Below are positions 1-6,954 of a DNA stretch of 21,930 bases, one piece after another. The DNA lies in the IMG/VR virus record IMGVR_UViG_3300031999_002727, positions 1-21,930 of that record, one strand, 5' to 3'. Both the position numbers and the translations under genes were made by a program. The stretch's first letter is position 1. The number at the start of each line of letters is the position of its first letter. This DNA comes from a virus. A model generated the notes under the pieces. That model searched no databases, was not told the DNA's origin, and was given only the letters and a program-made list of their open reading frames with translations.

Positions 1-178
1 GTGTGCCGCCAGTTACCGTACCGCTGTTTGTAATCGTTCCCGATATAACAGCCGTCACAGTACCTGTAACAATGGCACCAGAAATAGTACCACCGGAAAT
101 AGTACCAGTGGATGTTAATGTTCCAGTGAGTTTGCTATTTGTGATTGTGCAAACTAGATTGCCTTTGAAAGTTGGCAT
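1..178 (-). CDS. Thr/Gly/Ser-rich repeat protein, N-terminal part (possible virion surface or fibre protein)
   Basis: The reading frame opens at the ATG on 176-178 and runs off the left edge, so only about 59 residues are visible. A ribosome binding site, GGGAGG, lies about 10 bases upstream. The protein begins MPTFKGNLVC and then becomes a run of short beta-type repeats rich in Gly, Thr, Ser and Ile (for example GTISGGTISGAIVTGTV and SGTITNSGTVTGG). Such repeats are typical of extended beta-solenoid or fibre-like proteins, but the family is not recognised. It follows the major capsid gene in the head operon, which suggests a structural or decoration role by inference. The opposite strand is also open here (3-188), but that is a mirror effect of the repeats. 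Confidence 0.7.
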   Translation of the reverse strand, partial: MPTFKGNLVCTITNSKLTGTLTSTGTISGGTISGAIVTGTVTAVISGTITNSGTVTGGT

Positions 179-202
179 TTGTTTTTGATTCCTCCCTTAG
201 TC

Positions 203-230
203 GGGGGAGTAGTCTTTCAACCACTCCCCC
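203..230 (-). promoter_or_regulatory. Hairpin between the capsid gene and the Thr/Gly-repeat gene
   Basis: GGGGGAGT (203-210) and ACTCCCCC (223-230) form an 8-bp perfect stem with a 12-base loop. There is no T-run after it on the minus strand, so it is not a canonical terminator. On the minus strand its 3' arm holds CTCCC, complementary to the GGGAG of the next ribosome binding site, so an alternative fold could mask that site. It may instead act as an mRNA-stabilising or processing hairpin. Confidence 0.45.
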
Positions 231-251
231 GCCACTTTATTCAAGCGGCGA

Positions 252-1127
252 CTAATAGCCTTTCAGCCAGTAACGCCAATCGGTAACGCCGGCGCACCCG
301 CGCCAGTAAATAGAAGCCTTCCAAATCTTGACATTGTTGTCATACCAAGTATCGATAGACGGACCCTCGCGGTTGAAGAACAAAAGTCCCTGCTTAGCAT
401 TGCCGATGTACCATTCAGTCGCAGAGCTAATCCACGGCCAAACGATCAGGTTCAAAGAACCCTGCAATACATTGATGTCGTTATCGGCATCACCAGGAGA
501 CATACTCGCCTTCAGGATGTTCATTGCCGTATAACGCAGAGAGGGACCGACAATCAGAGTGTCCATTACCAGGCGGATGCGATTACCACGCTCATCATAA
601 GCATTGGTATTTTCCGCTTGGATCAAAGCAGTTTGGAGGTTGGTATAGGTTAGGGCAGTGTCGTTGTCGTTGTCGTAGGAACCACCGACTAGGCTAGGAT
701 GAGTAGCAGAAAAGAAAGCATAGCCATCGTAAATGGCAGCAGTAGAACTAAATACACCATAGGCAAGATCTTCCTTCAGATAGGAAACGCCACGCGCCCA
801 TGTGCTAGTTACCCGTTTCATAAAGGGAACGAGTTTCTTGCTATCAGCGGCCAGTTCATGCGTTACATTTACGCCATCGGCATAAGGCGCATGAGTGAAT
901 GTAGCCAACCAACCCTCCATCGGATCATGGAACTTGATTGGTTCCCCTTCGGGTTTACTAACAGGGACACCCATTCCAGCACCAGAGGCCCAAACTTCAG
1001 TAGCGTTATCCGAATTTTCGACTTGGAAAATCTTATCGTAAGTGCTTGGCAGACCTTCGTACTGATCGAAGAAATAAGCGTAAAGGTCACGCCGAAGTGC
1101 GTATGCAAAATCTTGAGTTCCGACCAT
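252..1127 (-). CDS. Major capsid protein (HK97-fold, Mu gpT-like)
   Basis: This 291-residue protein is the main shell subunit. The order of neighbours (terminase, portal, minor head, scaffold, small acidic protein, then this gene) is the classical head-operon order. The central segment FFSATHPSLVGG, the stretch LVMDTLIVGPSLRYTAMNIL and the C-terminal LNLIVWPWISSATEWYIG match the layout of Mu gpT-like and related HK97-fold capsid proteins: an F..THP loop, a LIVGP strand and a hydrophobic C-terminal domain. The length is on the short side, consistent with a separate scaffold gene instead of a fused N-terminal delta domain. The ATG is preceded by GAGGGAGA. It lies 12 bases after the decoration-type gene. 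The identification is by motif and context. Confidence 0.88.
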   Translation of the reverse strand: MVGTQDFAYALRRDLYAYFFDQYEGLPSTYDKIFQVENSDNATEVWASGAGMGVPVSKPEGEPIKFHDPMEGWLATFTHAPYADGVNVTHELAADSKKLVPFMKRVTSTWARGVSYLKEDLAYGVFSSTAAIYDGYAFFSATHPSLVGGSYDNDNDTALTYTNLQTALIQAENTNAYDERGNRIRLVMDTLIVGPSLRYTAMNILKASMSPGDADNDINVLQGSLNLIVWPWISSATEWYIGNAKQGLLFFNREGPSIDTWYDNNVKIWKASIYWRGCAGVTDWRYWLKGY

Positions 1128-1139
1128 TTCTATCTCCCT

Positions 1140-1562
1140 CTACGCCGACGGCTGTTTGGCGATCTTGACGAAGACAGTGTTATTAGTCACATCTACGTCT
1201 TGAATCCAGAGAGTATCATCAGTAGCATCATCGAAATTGACAGACTGAGCGCCGCCAATATCACAAGTCAATCCCTTGTAGGCAACAGTAATTGAACCAG
1301 TATCGGTAGGGTATTCGTAAACAGCTTCTTTGGAAGTGTTCACCAATACTTCAGTTGCCCCGATAATGGCTTTTTCCATTGCTACACCAAGAACAGTATT
1401 AGCCCCTGCCGCAGCAGTTACTACAGAACCAGTAACGGTAGCAGACAAGACTAGAAAATCTCCCGCATCAATCGTGAGCGCAGCCATTGCAGTAAGATCC
1501 ACAAGGTAATGCACGGCGACAATGGGGCCGTAACGATAGCCATACGGCTTATAAACAGTCAA
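1140..1562 (-). CDS. Small capsid-associated protein, decoration or head-stabilisation type
   Basis: This 140-residue protein is rich in Val, Thr, Ala and beta-strand-like segments (AGDFLVLSATVTGSVV, GITEV-like turns, TVFVKIAKQPSA at the end). Short all-beta proteins directly between scaffold and major capsid are commonly capsid cement proteins or DUF2190-like proteins. A segment LGVAMEKAIIGATEVLV resembles the G.A...A..G..V.V core of such proteins. No catalytic motif is visible. GGAGGAG lies about 8 bases before the ATG. The role is inferred mainly from position and composition. A head-tail connector component is less likely because none is usually placed here. Confidence 0.6.
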   Translation of the reverse strand: MTVYKPYGYRYGPIVAVHYLVDLTAMAALTIDAGDFLVLSATVTGSVVTAAAGANTVLGVAMEKAIIGATEVLVNTSKEAVYEYPTDTGSITVAYKGLTCDIGGAQSVNFDDATDDTLWIQDVDVTNNTVFVKIAKQPSA

Positions 1563-1623
1563 AATTACTCCTCCATGTTGAACTACGTTGTTCGCTTTTG
1601 TTACGAACTGCGCAGTTAAGTTT
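1563..1623 (-). repeat. Short palindromes between scaffold and decoration genes
   Basis: AACTGCGCAGTT at 1606-1617 is a perfect 12-base palindrome. GTTCG (1590-1594) and CGAAC (1604-1608) form an overlapping alternative stem. No T-run follows on the minus strand, so this is probably an mRNA structure or processing site in the head operon and not a terminator. Confidence 0.35.
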
Positions 1624-2196
1624 TTATAGTGCTATGCCCTTCTCAATCCTCGGCAAGACCGTAGTAACGAAGTCTTTCACTTGATCTTCATTGTTCGGAT
1701 CAAAGCCGAACTTCCGGGCTTGTTCTTTCTGAATCTCGCTTAGGACAGGACGGGTAGGTTGATTGATTGGTGCTGCCCCCTCGATACCGGGGATTTTAAT
1801 TTTCAATGAAAGAGCCTCCTTAAACTTTTTCGCCATCAGGCGCAAGTTTTCCTCGTCCTCTGCGGTAACATTTTCGAGAAAATCGTGGGGAATTTGAAGC
1901 TCGGTGAAGATAGCAACCTTCTTTATTGCCAAGTCCTTTTTCTGAATCTCTTTGTCTTTTTCAGTTAGTTTGGCTTCAAGGTCGGACTGCACTTTCTTCG
2001 CTTTTTCGATTTCGGAAAGTTCAGCAGTTTTGCGATCTTCTTCCGCCTTGCGGAATGCTTCTAGTTCCTTTAGGACTTTCTCGTTCTGTCTTTGGAGGTA
2101 GTAATAATCCTCCGGTTTGATTACCTTCTCTGACTTTTCACCAGGTTTTTCTCCCAGTTTAATTTCTTCTGGGGTTTTTACTTCTTCAGTCATCAT
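1624..2196 (-). CDS. Capsid scaffolding protein (DUF4355/gp20-like)
   Basis: This 190-residue, highly charged protein has a long central coiled coil (about residues 28-100, rich in Lys, Glu, Gln and Leu heptads such as LEAKLTEKDKEIQKKDLAI). The N-terminus is acidic and disordered (TEEVKTPEEIKLGEKPGE). The C-terminal domain ends FGFDPNNEDQVKDFV. This architecture and its place just before the capsid genes match phage scaffold proteins that direct procapsid assembly and are removed before DNA packaging. The start MM at 2191-2196 overlaps the TGA of the small basic gene upstream, indicating translational coupling. AAGGAG precedes it. No protease motif is visible, so release would be proteolysis-independent or use a protease elsewhere. 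Confidence 0.85.
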   Translation of the reverse strand: MMTEEVKTPEEIKLGEKPGEKSEKVIKPEDYYYLQRQNEKVLKELEAFRKAEEDRKTAELSEIEKAKKVQSDLEAKLTEKDKEIQKKDLAIKKVAIFTELQIPHDFLENVTAEDEENLRLMAKKFKEALSLKIKIPGIEGAAPINQPTRPVLSEIQKEQARKFGFDPNNEDQVKDFVTTVLPRIEKGIAL

Positions 2197-2351
2197 TTCT
2201 CCTTACGGGTTTTCTTTCTCCGCTTGGTAGCGGGTTTTTTTACTTTCTTCGGCAAATCTTTCGATACGCCATATTTATCAGCCCAGCGTTTAGCAATGCC
2301 GGGGTGTTTGGCAAACATAAATTTTTGTTGAGTTTTACTTTTGAATGGCAT
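2193..2351 (-). CDS. Small basic phage protein of the MPFKSK type
   Basis: This 52-residue protein starts MPFKSKTQQKFMFAKHPGIA and ends in a Lys/Arg-rich tail (KPATKRRKKTRKEK). Short proteins beginning MPFKSK.QQ..M.AKHP are found in many tailed phages near head genes, but their function is not established as far as I know. The basic tail suggests nucleic-acid binding, possibly inside the head; that is inference. The gene overlaps the stop of the minor head gene by 17 bases and shares an ATGA overlap with the scaffold start, so it sits inside a coupled three-gene chain. It is easily missed because of its length. Confidence 0.75.
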   Translation of the reverse strand: MPFKSKTQQKFMFAKHPGIAKRWADKYGVSKDLPKKVKKPATKRRKKTRKEK

Positions 2352-2949
2352 TTCTATACTCCAAGTGACATTTACAATTGCTGCCGCAAACGGTTTGCCC
2401 AGGATAAGTCGGCAGAGTCATGGTGGTATAAGGACCGCCATAGGCAAGACTAGGGCATTGAGTACAGTGCTGTGCGCCATCATCCAGAATCCAGTCAATG
2501 ATTACCGTTGATTGCATGGACCGTGCCTTCGCTTCATTATAGGAACCCCACACCCTACCCCAACGGTCCAGGCGAAACTCCTGTGCTTCAAAACTAGTAT
2601 CACGAATATCTTGTACAAAATCAGTAGCCCACTGCTGGTACTTGCCAGTTATCTCAGCAATTAAATCACCAGCGTTTGAGGGAAGTTCTGTCATGGTTTG
2701 AAAGGCTTGCGCTTCCATGATTCCGGCAAGGATGGCACGGGTATGGAAGTGGGCTAGGAGGGCCAATAACAAGAGCAGAAAAAAAGTAGTGGCCTTATCT
2801 TTCTCCTCAATCCTCTTGGCCGCTTCCCAATCCCGCCTCAGATCTGTGTCAAACTCGTCTTCCAGGTCAAGAATGTATCGCTCCGCATCGGAGGGTTTTT
2901 TCATCTTATGCAGGAGGCTGTTTAGTTCCGCCAGTATTGACCTGTCCAC
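2335..2949 (-). CDS. Minor head / head morphogenesis protein with C-terminal Cys cluster
   Basis: This 204-residue protein lies directly after the portal gene, the usual place for Mu gpF / SPP1 gp7-like head morphogenesis proteins. The N-terminal half is helical and contains a leucine stretch (about residues 55-66, TTFFLLLLLALLAHF). The C-terminal part has DDGAQHCTQCPSLA, then TLPTYPGQTVCGSNCKCHLE, the conserved cysteine and histidine pattern seen at the end of many such proteins and probably a metal site. The protein is shorter than typical gpF (over 400 residues), so it is a compact version. Its start overlaps the portal gene by 44 bases. The ATG choice is the best available; a weak GGTGG-like signal precedes it. 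Confidence 0.75.
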   Translation of the reverse strand: MDRSILAELNSLLHKMKKPSDAERYILDLEDEFDTDLRRDWEAAKRIEEKDKATTFFLLLLLALLAHFHTRAILAGIMEAQAFQTMTELPSNAGDLIAEITGKYQQWATDFVQDIRDTSFEAQEFRLDRWGRVWGSYNEAKARSMQSTVIIDWILDDGAQHCTQCPSLAYGGPYTTMTLPTYPGQTVCGSNCKCHLEYRNAIQK

Positions 2950-4345
2950 TGATATACCCTTCCACCTTAGATTTTACAGTACGTACACCATCTATCACTT
3001 CGCGGGGAATACCACCAGGAGTTATCTGACTGCGGATGGCCTTGTCAATGTCGTTTTCTTTGTCAGATTCCGCTTCCTTAAAGATTTTGACAATCTCATC
3101 TTCAGTGTAGCCAAACTCGCGCAGGGCTTGCTTGCGACTAATTACATACTTCTCTAATTTCATGGCAATCTCATTGGTTAGAACGCTACGATCCTGCGGA
3201 GAAACAGACTTCCAGCGGATTTCAGTCTCTGGTGGAATCTCACCATTATATTGACCTAGATATTTACCCATGGTCAGCAAGATCTGATTCAACCGCTCAT
3301 AACCATCGCCAAGGGAGATTTGCCGTTCCAGTGCCTTGTTATTCAGCGCGGCATGGGAACGTTCCAAGGATTCACCAGAAGGTAAACCACCAGTTAATTT
3401 GCCAAGGGCAGAACGTGGTGTAGCAGAAATCTCACACAAGTTCTCGATCATACCGTCAATTGCCAGGCGGAGATTGGTCAAGTCTGCGGGTACAAGTTGA
3501 GAAACCTTTACTTGATTATTGAACATCCAAACTTCACCGGGACCACTCTCTAAACCAGTGTCCGGTACAATCTCTCCCTCTAGCCCAGAAACCGTAGTTT
3601 GCGGGAATCCGTGCAAGTCCGCAACCTTCAACAGATCAACGCCCATCTTGTTAATCGCATCCTGGGGACCGATCACGTTTACCAGTTCTGATTCGCCCAA
3701 GGCAGTATCTACCAGTTTATTTTTAAAATGCACAACTGGCAGAATATTGAATGGATTCTCCACTCTTTCTATCGGAGTCCAATTCTTTGCCGGACTCTTA
3801 CTGGTATCATCGGTAGAACTGTATTTTTCAACGCGGTCTGTATAATATTTATTCATCCGCATCATGGCAACGCCATTTTTATCATGGTCATGCCACATTT
3901 TAATAGCGTGCTTAAAACGTTCACCGCTAACTTCATCGTACATTGGATAAATTGCATCAGAAGGATTGAAATAGATATGAATATCGTTGTTATCATCTGG
4001 CCAAGCAATCAAATAAGAATCGCCAGAGATAATGGAATTACGATGGACTTTAATCGAAGAAGCTAAGGCTTTGTTCTTACGCCACAGATCCCATAACCAT
4101 TTACGGGCCTTATCATCGTCACAGAGAATACCGTCAATCTTTAGTTTGGCTACCAGGGCATCAACGACGGGAGCGCAGTAGTTAATCACCAGCCCGTAAG
4201 TAGATTCCAAAACTTTTTTGGACGCATCGGGCATTTTCAGATCATGGTTGCCATCGTAATACCGCTGGTACTTGTCTATTTTCTCCCAGTAATCCTCAAT
4301 CGCCTGTCGTTCAAAGTCCATAAATGAAGCCGAAATTAGTCCCAT
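2906..4345 (-). CDS. Portal protein (SPP1 gp6-like)
   Basis: This 479-residue protein forms the dodecameric ring at the capsid vertex through which DNA enters and leaves. The N-terminal region (RYYDGNHDLKMPDA near residue 30, then GLVINYCAPVVDALVAKLKI) is the hallmark of the SPP1_gp6-like portal family: a Y..G.H tract followed by N....VVD....L. Further family-like segments are FNPSDAIYPMYDE and the central NPFNILPVVHFKN. The C-terminal third is helical (crown/barrel region). It is preceded by terL with 7 bases between genes and followed by the minor head gene, as in SPP1. Length is typical for the family. Confidence 0.92.
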   Translation of the reverse strand: MGLISASFMDFERQAIEDYWEKIDKYQRYYDGNHDLKMPDASKKVLESTYGLVINYCAPVVDALVAKLKIDGILCDDDKARKWLWDLWRKNKALASSIKVHRNSIISGDSYLIAWPDDNNDIHIYFNPSDAIYPMYDEVSGERFKHAIKMWHDHDKNGVAMMRMNKYYTDRVEKYSSTDDTSKSPAKNWTPIERVENPFNILPVVHFKNKLVDTALGESELVNVIGPQDAINKMGVDLLKVADLHGFPQTTVSGLEGEIVPDTGLESGPGEVWMFNNQVKVSQLVPADLTNLRLAIDGMIENLCEISATPRSALGKLTGGLPSGESLERSHAALNNKALERQISLGDGYERLNQILLTMGKYLGQYNGEIPPETEIRWKSVSPQDRSVLTNEIAMKLEKYVISRKQALREFGYTEDEIVKIFKEAESDKENDIDKAIRSQITPGGIPREVIDGVRTVKSKVEGYISGQVNTGGTKQPPA

Positions 4346-4352
4346 AGTCCCC

Positions 4353-5576
4353 TCAGCCGGAATAATAATTGAATGTCTTTACCCGCATGTTGCTCCGGTT
4401 CAGCCCATAGACAAGCATTGCCAACATAATCACGCAGTCGTCATGCTTTCCTTTCGGCGCTCCCGATTTCAGATGCCCAGTAGGAGAAGTTTGATATTCA
4501 AATGCCCTTAGTTCTTCCACCAGTACATCAATCTTGGGATAAGATATTTTCTCTTGCTCCAAGGCCAGGGATAAAGCATCAATCAAATTGGCCTTGCTCA
4601 AAGTCTGAATGGTGATACCTTCTACATTCAAGCCGGTATGGCGCAGATCTTCCAGAATCGGAAGTCCCATCGCTGTAGAATCAATATATGTTTTGGCATG
4701 GTATTTGGTAGCAAGATTCGTTATTCGTATTTTCTGCGAATTGAAATCCAATTTACCAAACCGCTCAAATGCCACTACATGACCGCTGGCTGTATCCATC
4801 ACGCCAAGAACCGTGAAGTCCTCGTAACGGGCCACATCGACACTCAAAATATAATTGTGATATTGTTGCGGCGCTTCTAAACTACCCTTAACGCAAGCCT
4901 CAATGTTATTGAATACAGCACCAGAATCAGAAATAAATTCTGCCAGAAATTCTTGGCGATAGATGCGGTCTGGCAGAAGTTGTTTCTGTTTCTCCAACTC
5001 TATGGCAGGAAAGAAGGGATTAGTCGAAGTGGGGAAACGGAAAGATTGCCAATCGGGATCTACGCCAGAAAGCCCTAACATGTAAATGTCATAGACCCAG
5101 TTGAATGCCAATGGGGTAGTGATAAATATTGCCCTGCCCTGCTTGTCGCCCAAGGCCGGTGAAAGGGATTGATACCATGCCACGCGCCCATCTACCCGCG
5201 CTGCTTCATCAATAATTACCAGGTCCAAACCAACGGAAACAAGGGAAAGCGGATTGTCGGCTGAGCGGGCCTCAATATAAGTACCATTCTTCAACTCAAT
5301 TGACTTCTGGGCATTGTGCATGTGTAATACAGCTTCACGCGGCATATACTTCACCACAGTACGCCAGAGGGTTTGAGTAAGGGGATAAGAGGGGGCAACT
5401 AACCAGATATGAGCGTTCGGCTTTCTCAGCCCTGCCATAATCGCTTCATTTGCGGCCGCCAGGGACTTACCCCAGCGACGACCACAAATCAGAGTGCGAA
5501 AACGGGCTTTACTTTGGTGAAACTCCTTCTGTGCCGGATGCGGGCGATAGGGGATTGTTTTCACTATCTCCGTCAT
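4353..5576 (-). CDS. terL: Terminase large subunit (ATPase and nuclease)
   Basis: I choose the ATG at 5574-5576, giving 407 residues. The frame stays open to 5711, but that part overlaps terS and lacks a good ribosome binding site. The ATPase domain shows a Walker A variant GRRWGKS (residues 32-38), Walker B LDLVIIDEAAR (about 117-127) and a coupling motif ITTP. The C-terminal RNase H-like nuclease has ILSVDVARYEDFTVLG with its first acidic residue, TYIDSTAMG in the middle and HDDCVIMLAML near the end. The enzyme translocates DNA into the procapsid through the portal and cuts the concatemer. It overlaps terS by 68 bases. Confidence 0.95.
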   Translation of the reverse strand: MTEIVKTIPYRPHPAQKEFHQSKARFRTLICGRRWGKSLAAANEAIMAGLRKPNAHIWLVAPSYPLTQTLWRTVVKYMPREAVLHMHNAQKSIELKNGTYIEARSADNPLSLVSVGLDLVIIDEAARVDGRVAWYQSLSPALGDKQGRAIFITTPLAFNWVYDIYMLGLSGVDPDWQSFRFPTSTNPFFPAIELEKQKQLLPDRIYRQEFLAEFISDSGAVFNNIEACVKGSLEAPQQYHNYILSVDVARYEDFTVLGVMDTASGHVVAFERFGKLDFNSQKIRITNLATKYHAKTYIDSTAMGLPILEDLRHTGLNVEGITIQTLSKANLIDALSLALEQEKISYPKIDVLVEELRAFEYQTSPTGHLKSGAPKGKHDDCVIMLAMLVYGLNRSNMRVKTFNYYSG

Positions 5577-6015
5577 CTGTCTTTGTGTTTTCTTCAGCCT
5601 CGCCGTTGGAAAGGTCAAAGTCAGGTTTGCTTGATTCATCATCCATCCATTTGTAGGTAGTTTCAGTAGGCTTTGTGATTGCCTTGGTTTTACCTTCAGA
5701 GTAATCGCCAAGGACTTCCAGTAAGAGTTTTGCAGCAGGGATATTAGGAGTTTTGGAAGTAGCAGATCGAATTAGAGCGCGGTATATGTCCGTGCGGGCA
5801 CGGTGCAGGGCATCATCGGTCAGGGCCGCAACACATTCCCAGAAACCAGGTGCTTGCGACCATTTCTGTAACGTAACAAGGTTTTTGCCAATAGAACGGG
5901 CAAAACCTTCAATCTCCTCAGAGTTCGGCCCCTTCTCTATGATGAACTGCATGTAGAGCCGTTGTTCGGGACCAAACTGTTGGAAAAGTTTTGCTATTTC
6001 TTCGGTGTCAGACAT
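5509..6015 (-). CDS. terS: Terminase small subunit (DNA recognition)
   Basis: This 168-residue protein sits immediately before terL and overlaps it. The N-terminal half looks like the helix-turn-helix of phage small terminases: ARSIGKNLVTLQKWSQAPGFW contains a turn-containing recognition helix (LQKWSQ). The middle (ALTDDALHRARTDIYRALI) is helical and likely oligomerises, and the C-terminal 50 residues are acidic and Ser/Thr-rich, presumably disordered. In the family the protein forms a ring that binds the pac or cos site, often located in or near its own gene. The identification rests on position, the HTH and size. Confidence 0.8.
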   Translation of the reverse strand: MSDTEEIAKLFQQFGPEQRLYMQFIIEKGPNSEEIEGFARSIGKNLVTLQKWSQAPGFWECVAALTDDALHRARTDIYRALIRSATSKTPNIPAAKLLLEVLGDYSEGKTKAITKPTETTYKWMDDESSKPDFDLSNGEAEENTKTDDGDSENNPLSPASGTEGVSPK

Positions 6016-6027
6016 AAACTAACTTAA

Positions 6028-6303
6028 TTAAGTAGAAGTAATAATCCTAAGAGCCTGTGTACTAGTAGTGGTAACATCTTCAACCGTATAAGTAGTAGCG
6101 CAAGAAATTGATCCGCTAGAACTGGTATAAATTACATTTCCGTTCCAATAAGGCCAGTAGGGATATAATGGATAAATTGTTCTTGTTGGAGCAAAGGCTT
6201 TGTCCAGCACTTCCTGCAACTCTTTTACTTCTTCCAGACTAAGCGCAAATTCACTCTTACCGATCTTCAAAACTACTTTCTTGATTTTTACAGATTTACT
6301 CAT
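6028..6303 (-). CDS. Hypothetical protein with Tyr/Pro/Trp-rich linker
   Basis: This 91-residue protein was not recognised. Residues 1-38 look like a small alpha/beta unit (VKIKKVVLKIGKSEFALSL followed by a helix EEVKELQEVLDKAF). Next comes an aromatic linker (IYPLYPYWPYWNG) and a Ser/Thr-rich tail (SSSGSIS...TTTSTQALRIITST). The ribosome binding site GGAGGAAAG before the ATG is strong. It lies 12 bases upstream of terS in the packaging operon. The N-terminal strand-helix resembles short phage proteins that follow zinc ribbons, but no function can be given. Confidence 0.65.
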   Translation of the reverse strand: MSKSVKIKKVVLKIGKSEFALSLEEVKELQEVLDKAFAPTRTIYPLYPYWPYWNGNVIYTSSSGSISCATTYTVEDVTTTSTQALRIITST

Positions 6304-6339
6304 TGCTTTCCTCCATTGAATTTATGGACATAAGACATA

Positions 6340-6459
6340 CTACTTTTCTACGATGGTTACTTTCCCTTTAAGGAAATTATCAACCACTTGCTTCCCCAAC
6401 ACACTTTGCAGAGTTTCCTCTTTGGGGGTTTCTTCTGCTTCAATCTTTTCTTCAGTCAT
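6340..6459 (-). CDS. Small acidic hypothetical protein
   Basis: This 39-residue frame starts MTEEKIEAEETPKEE and ends KGKVTIVEK. Its ATG overlaps the end of the zinc-ribbon gene by 8 bases, and AGGAG lies about 9 bases upstream, both favouring real translation. The first half is acidic and probably disordered. The second half (LGKQVVDNFLKGKVTIV) could form a helix-strand unit. No function is proposed. Confidence 0.55.
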   Translation of the reverse strand: MTEEKIEAEETPKEETLQSVLGKQVVDNFLKGKVTIVEK

Positions 6460-6598
6460 TTTTTATGCTCCTATCGGGGAACTTCAAAACACCACCACAA
6501 AACTTACAGATAATTTCGCCAAGTGGTTTTACTTCCCCAAGATACTTGCCACAGAGCCAGCAATGTAGTAAAACTGGTCTGTCAGTTTTTTTAGTCAT
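6452..6598 (-). CDS. Com-like zinc ribbon protein
   Basis: This 48-residue protein has two CxxC pairs: HCWLCGKYLGEV near residue 12 and IICKFCGGVL near residue 30. The spacing and the GK.L segment after the first pair resemble the Mu Com family of small zinc-finger proteins, where Com binds mom mRNA and activates its translation. Here no mom-like gene is adjacent, so RNA binding is only an analogy. The gene lies immediately downstream of the structured region at 6636-6935 and opens the packaging operon. The ribosome binding site is weak (GGAA about 5 bases before the ATG). A plain zinc ribbon with another role is equally possible. Confidence 0.65.
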   Translation of the reverse strand: MTKKTDRPVLLHCWLCGKYLGEVKPLGEIICKFCGGVLKFPDRSIKND

Positions 6599-6635
6599 TA
6601 CATTCCATTTCTCGTTAATTGCCTCAGAGGGAACT

Positions 6636-6935
6636 TACGCATAATAGGATGTAATGCGGGGTAGGATATGCCTTTGACGCAATAGGTGCGTCCCCGTTGC
6701 AACGGATCTCCTGGCCTTCGGCTAAGAGCATATCCCAACCCCTGAACGGTAGCTGCTCTATACAACTAATGGCTTACCGTTGGCCCCACGTTACTCGCGT
6801 GAGGGGTGATCCTTGCTGCCCCATCGTGTTAATCCTTCTTCCAGCGCGCAAGCACAGACTGGGGAAGCTAATAACCCTGCCCGAGGCCCCGAGTGGACCA
6901 CTAGAGCTTCCGAGTGGGACAAGTTGGGCAGGGAG
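6636..6935 (-). ncRNA. Candidate structured RNA, multi-hairpin, upstream of the packaging operon
   Basis: This stretch of about 300 bases is clearly more GC-rich than its surroundings and has no convincing gene on either strand, but it is filled with inverted repeats. The main stems are 6638-6642/6654-6658, 6658-6662+6664-6671/6728-6735+6738-6742 (13 pairs) enclosing three hairpins (6676-6681/6687-6692; 6694-6705 palindrome; 6714-6716/6720-6722), 6745-6751/6775-6781, 6784-6790/6798-6805 with one bulge, 6838-6844/6859-6867 and 6875-6882/6926-6933. The strand is chosen because all genes are on minus. It does not match tRNA, tmRNA, RNase P RNA or group I intron landmarks I know. It could be a trans-acting phage RNA, a packaging RNA or a long leader. 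Confidence 0.65.
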
Positions 6936-6940
6936 TAAAC

Positions 6941-6954
6941 CAAAATTTATTTTG
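6941..6954. repeat. Palindromic box CAAAATNNATTTTG, copy 1
   Basis: CAAAATTTATTTTG. On the minus strand the stop codon TAA of the HExxH gene is embedded in it. It is one of seven exact matches to CAAAATNNATTTTG in the window, and it sits between that gene and the structured RNA. Confidence 0.7.

Noticed and set aside
3-188. Plus-strand 61-residue frame at the left edge
   Set aside because: It is the mirror of the Thr/Gly repeat gene, which has a strong ribosome binding site on the minus strand.
203-230. Intrinsic terminator after the capsid gene
   Set aside because: No U-tract follows the stem on the minus strand.
5577-5711. Longer start of the terminase large subunit
   Set aside because: The extra 45 residues overlap terS and are not family-like; the homology begins shortly before the Walker A motif.
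6636-6935. tRNA, tmRNA, RNase P RNA or group I intron
   Set aside because: The T-loop GGTTCGAATCC, the tmRNA 3' end, the RNase P core and group I P/Q/R/S elements are not visible, and no split gene is present.
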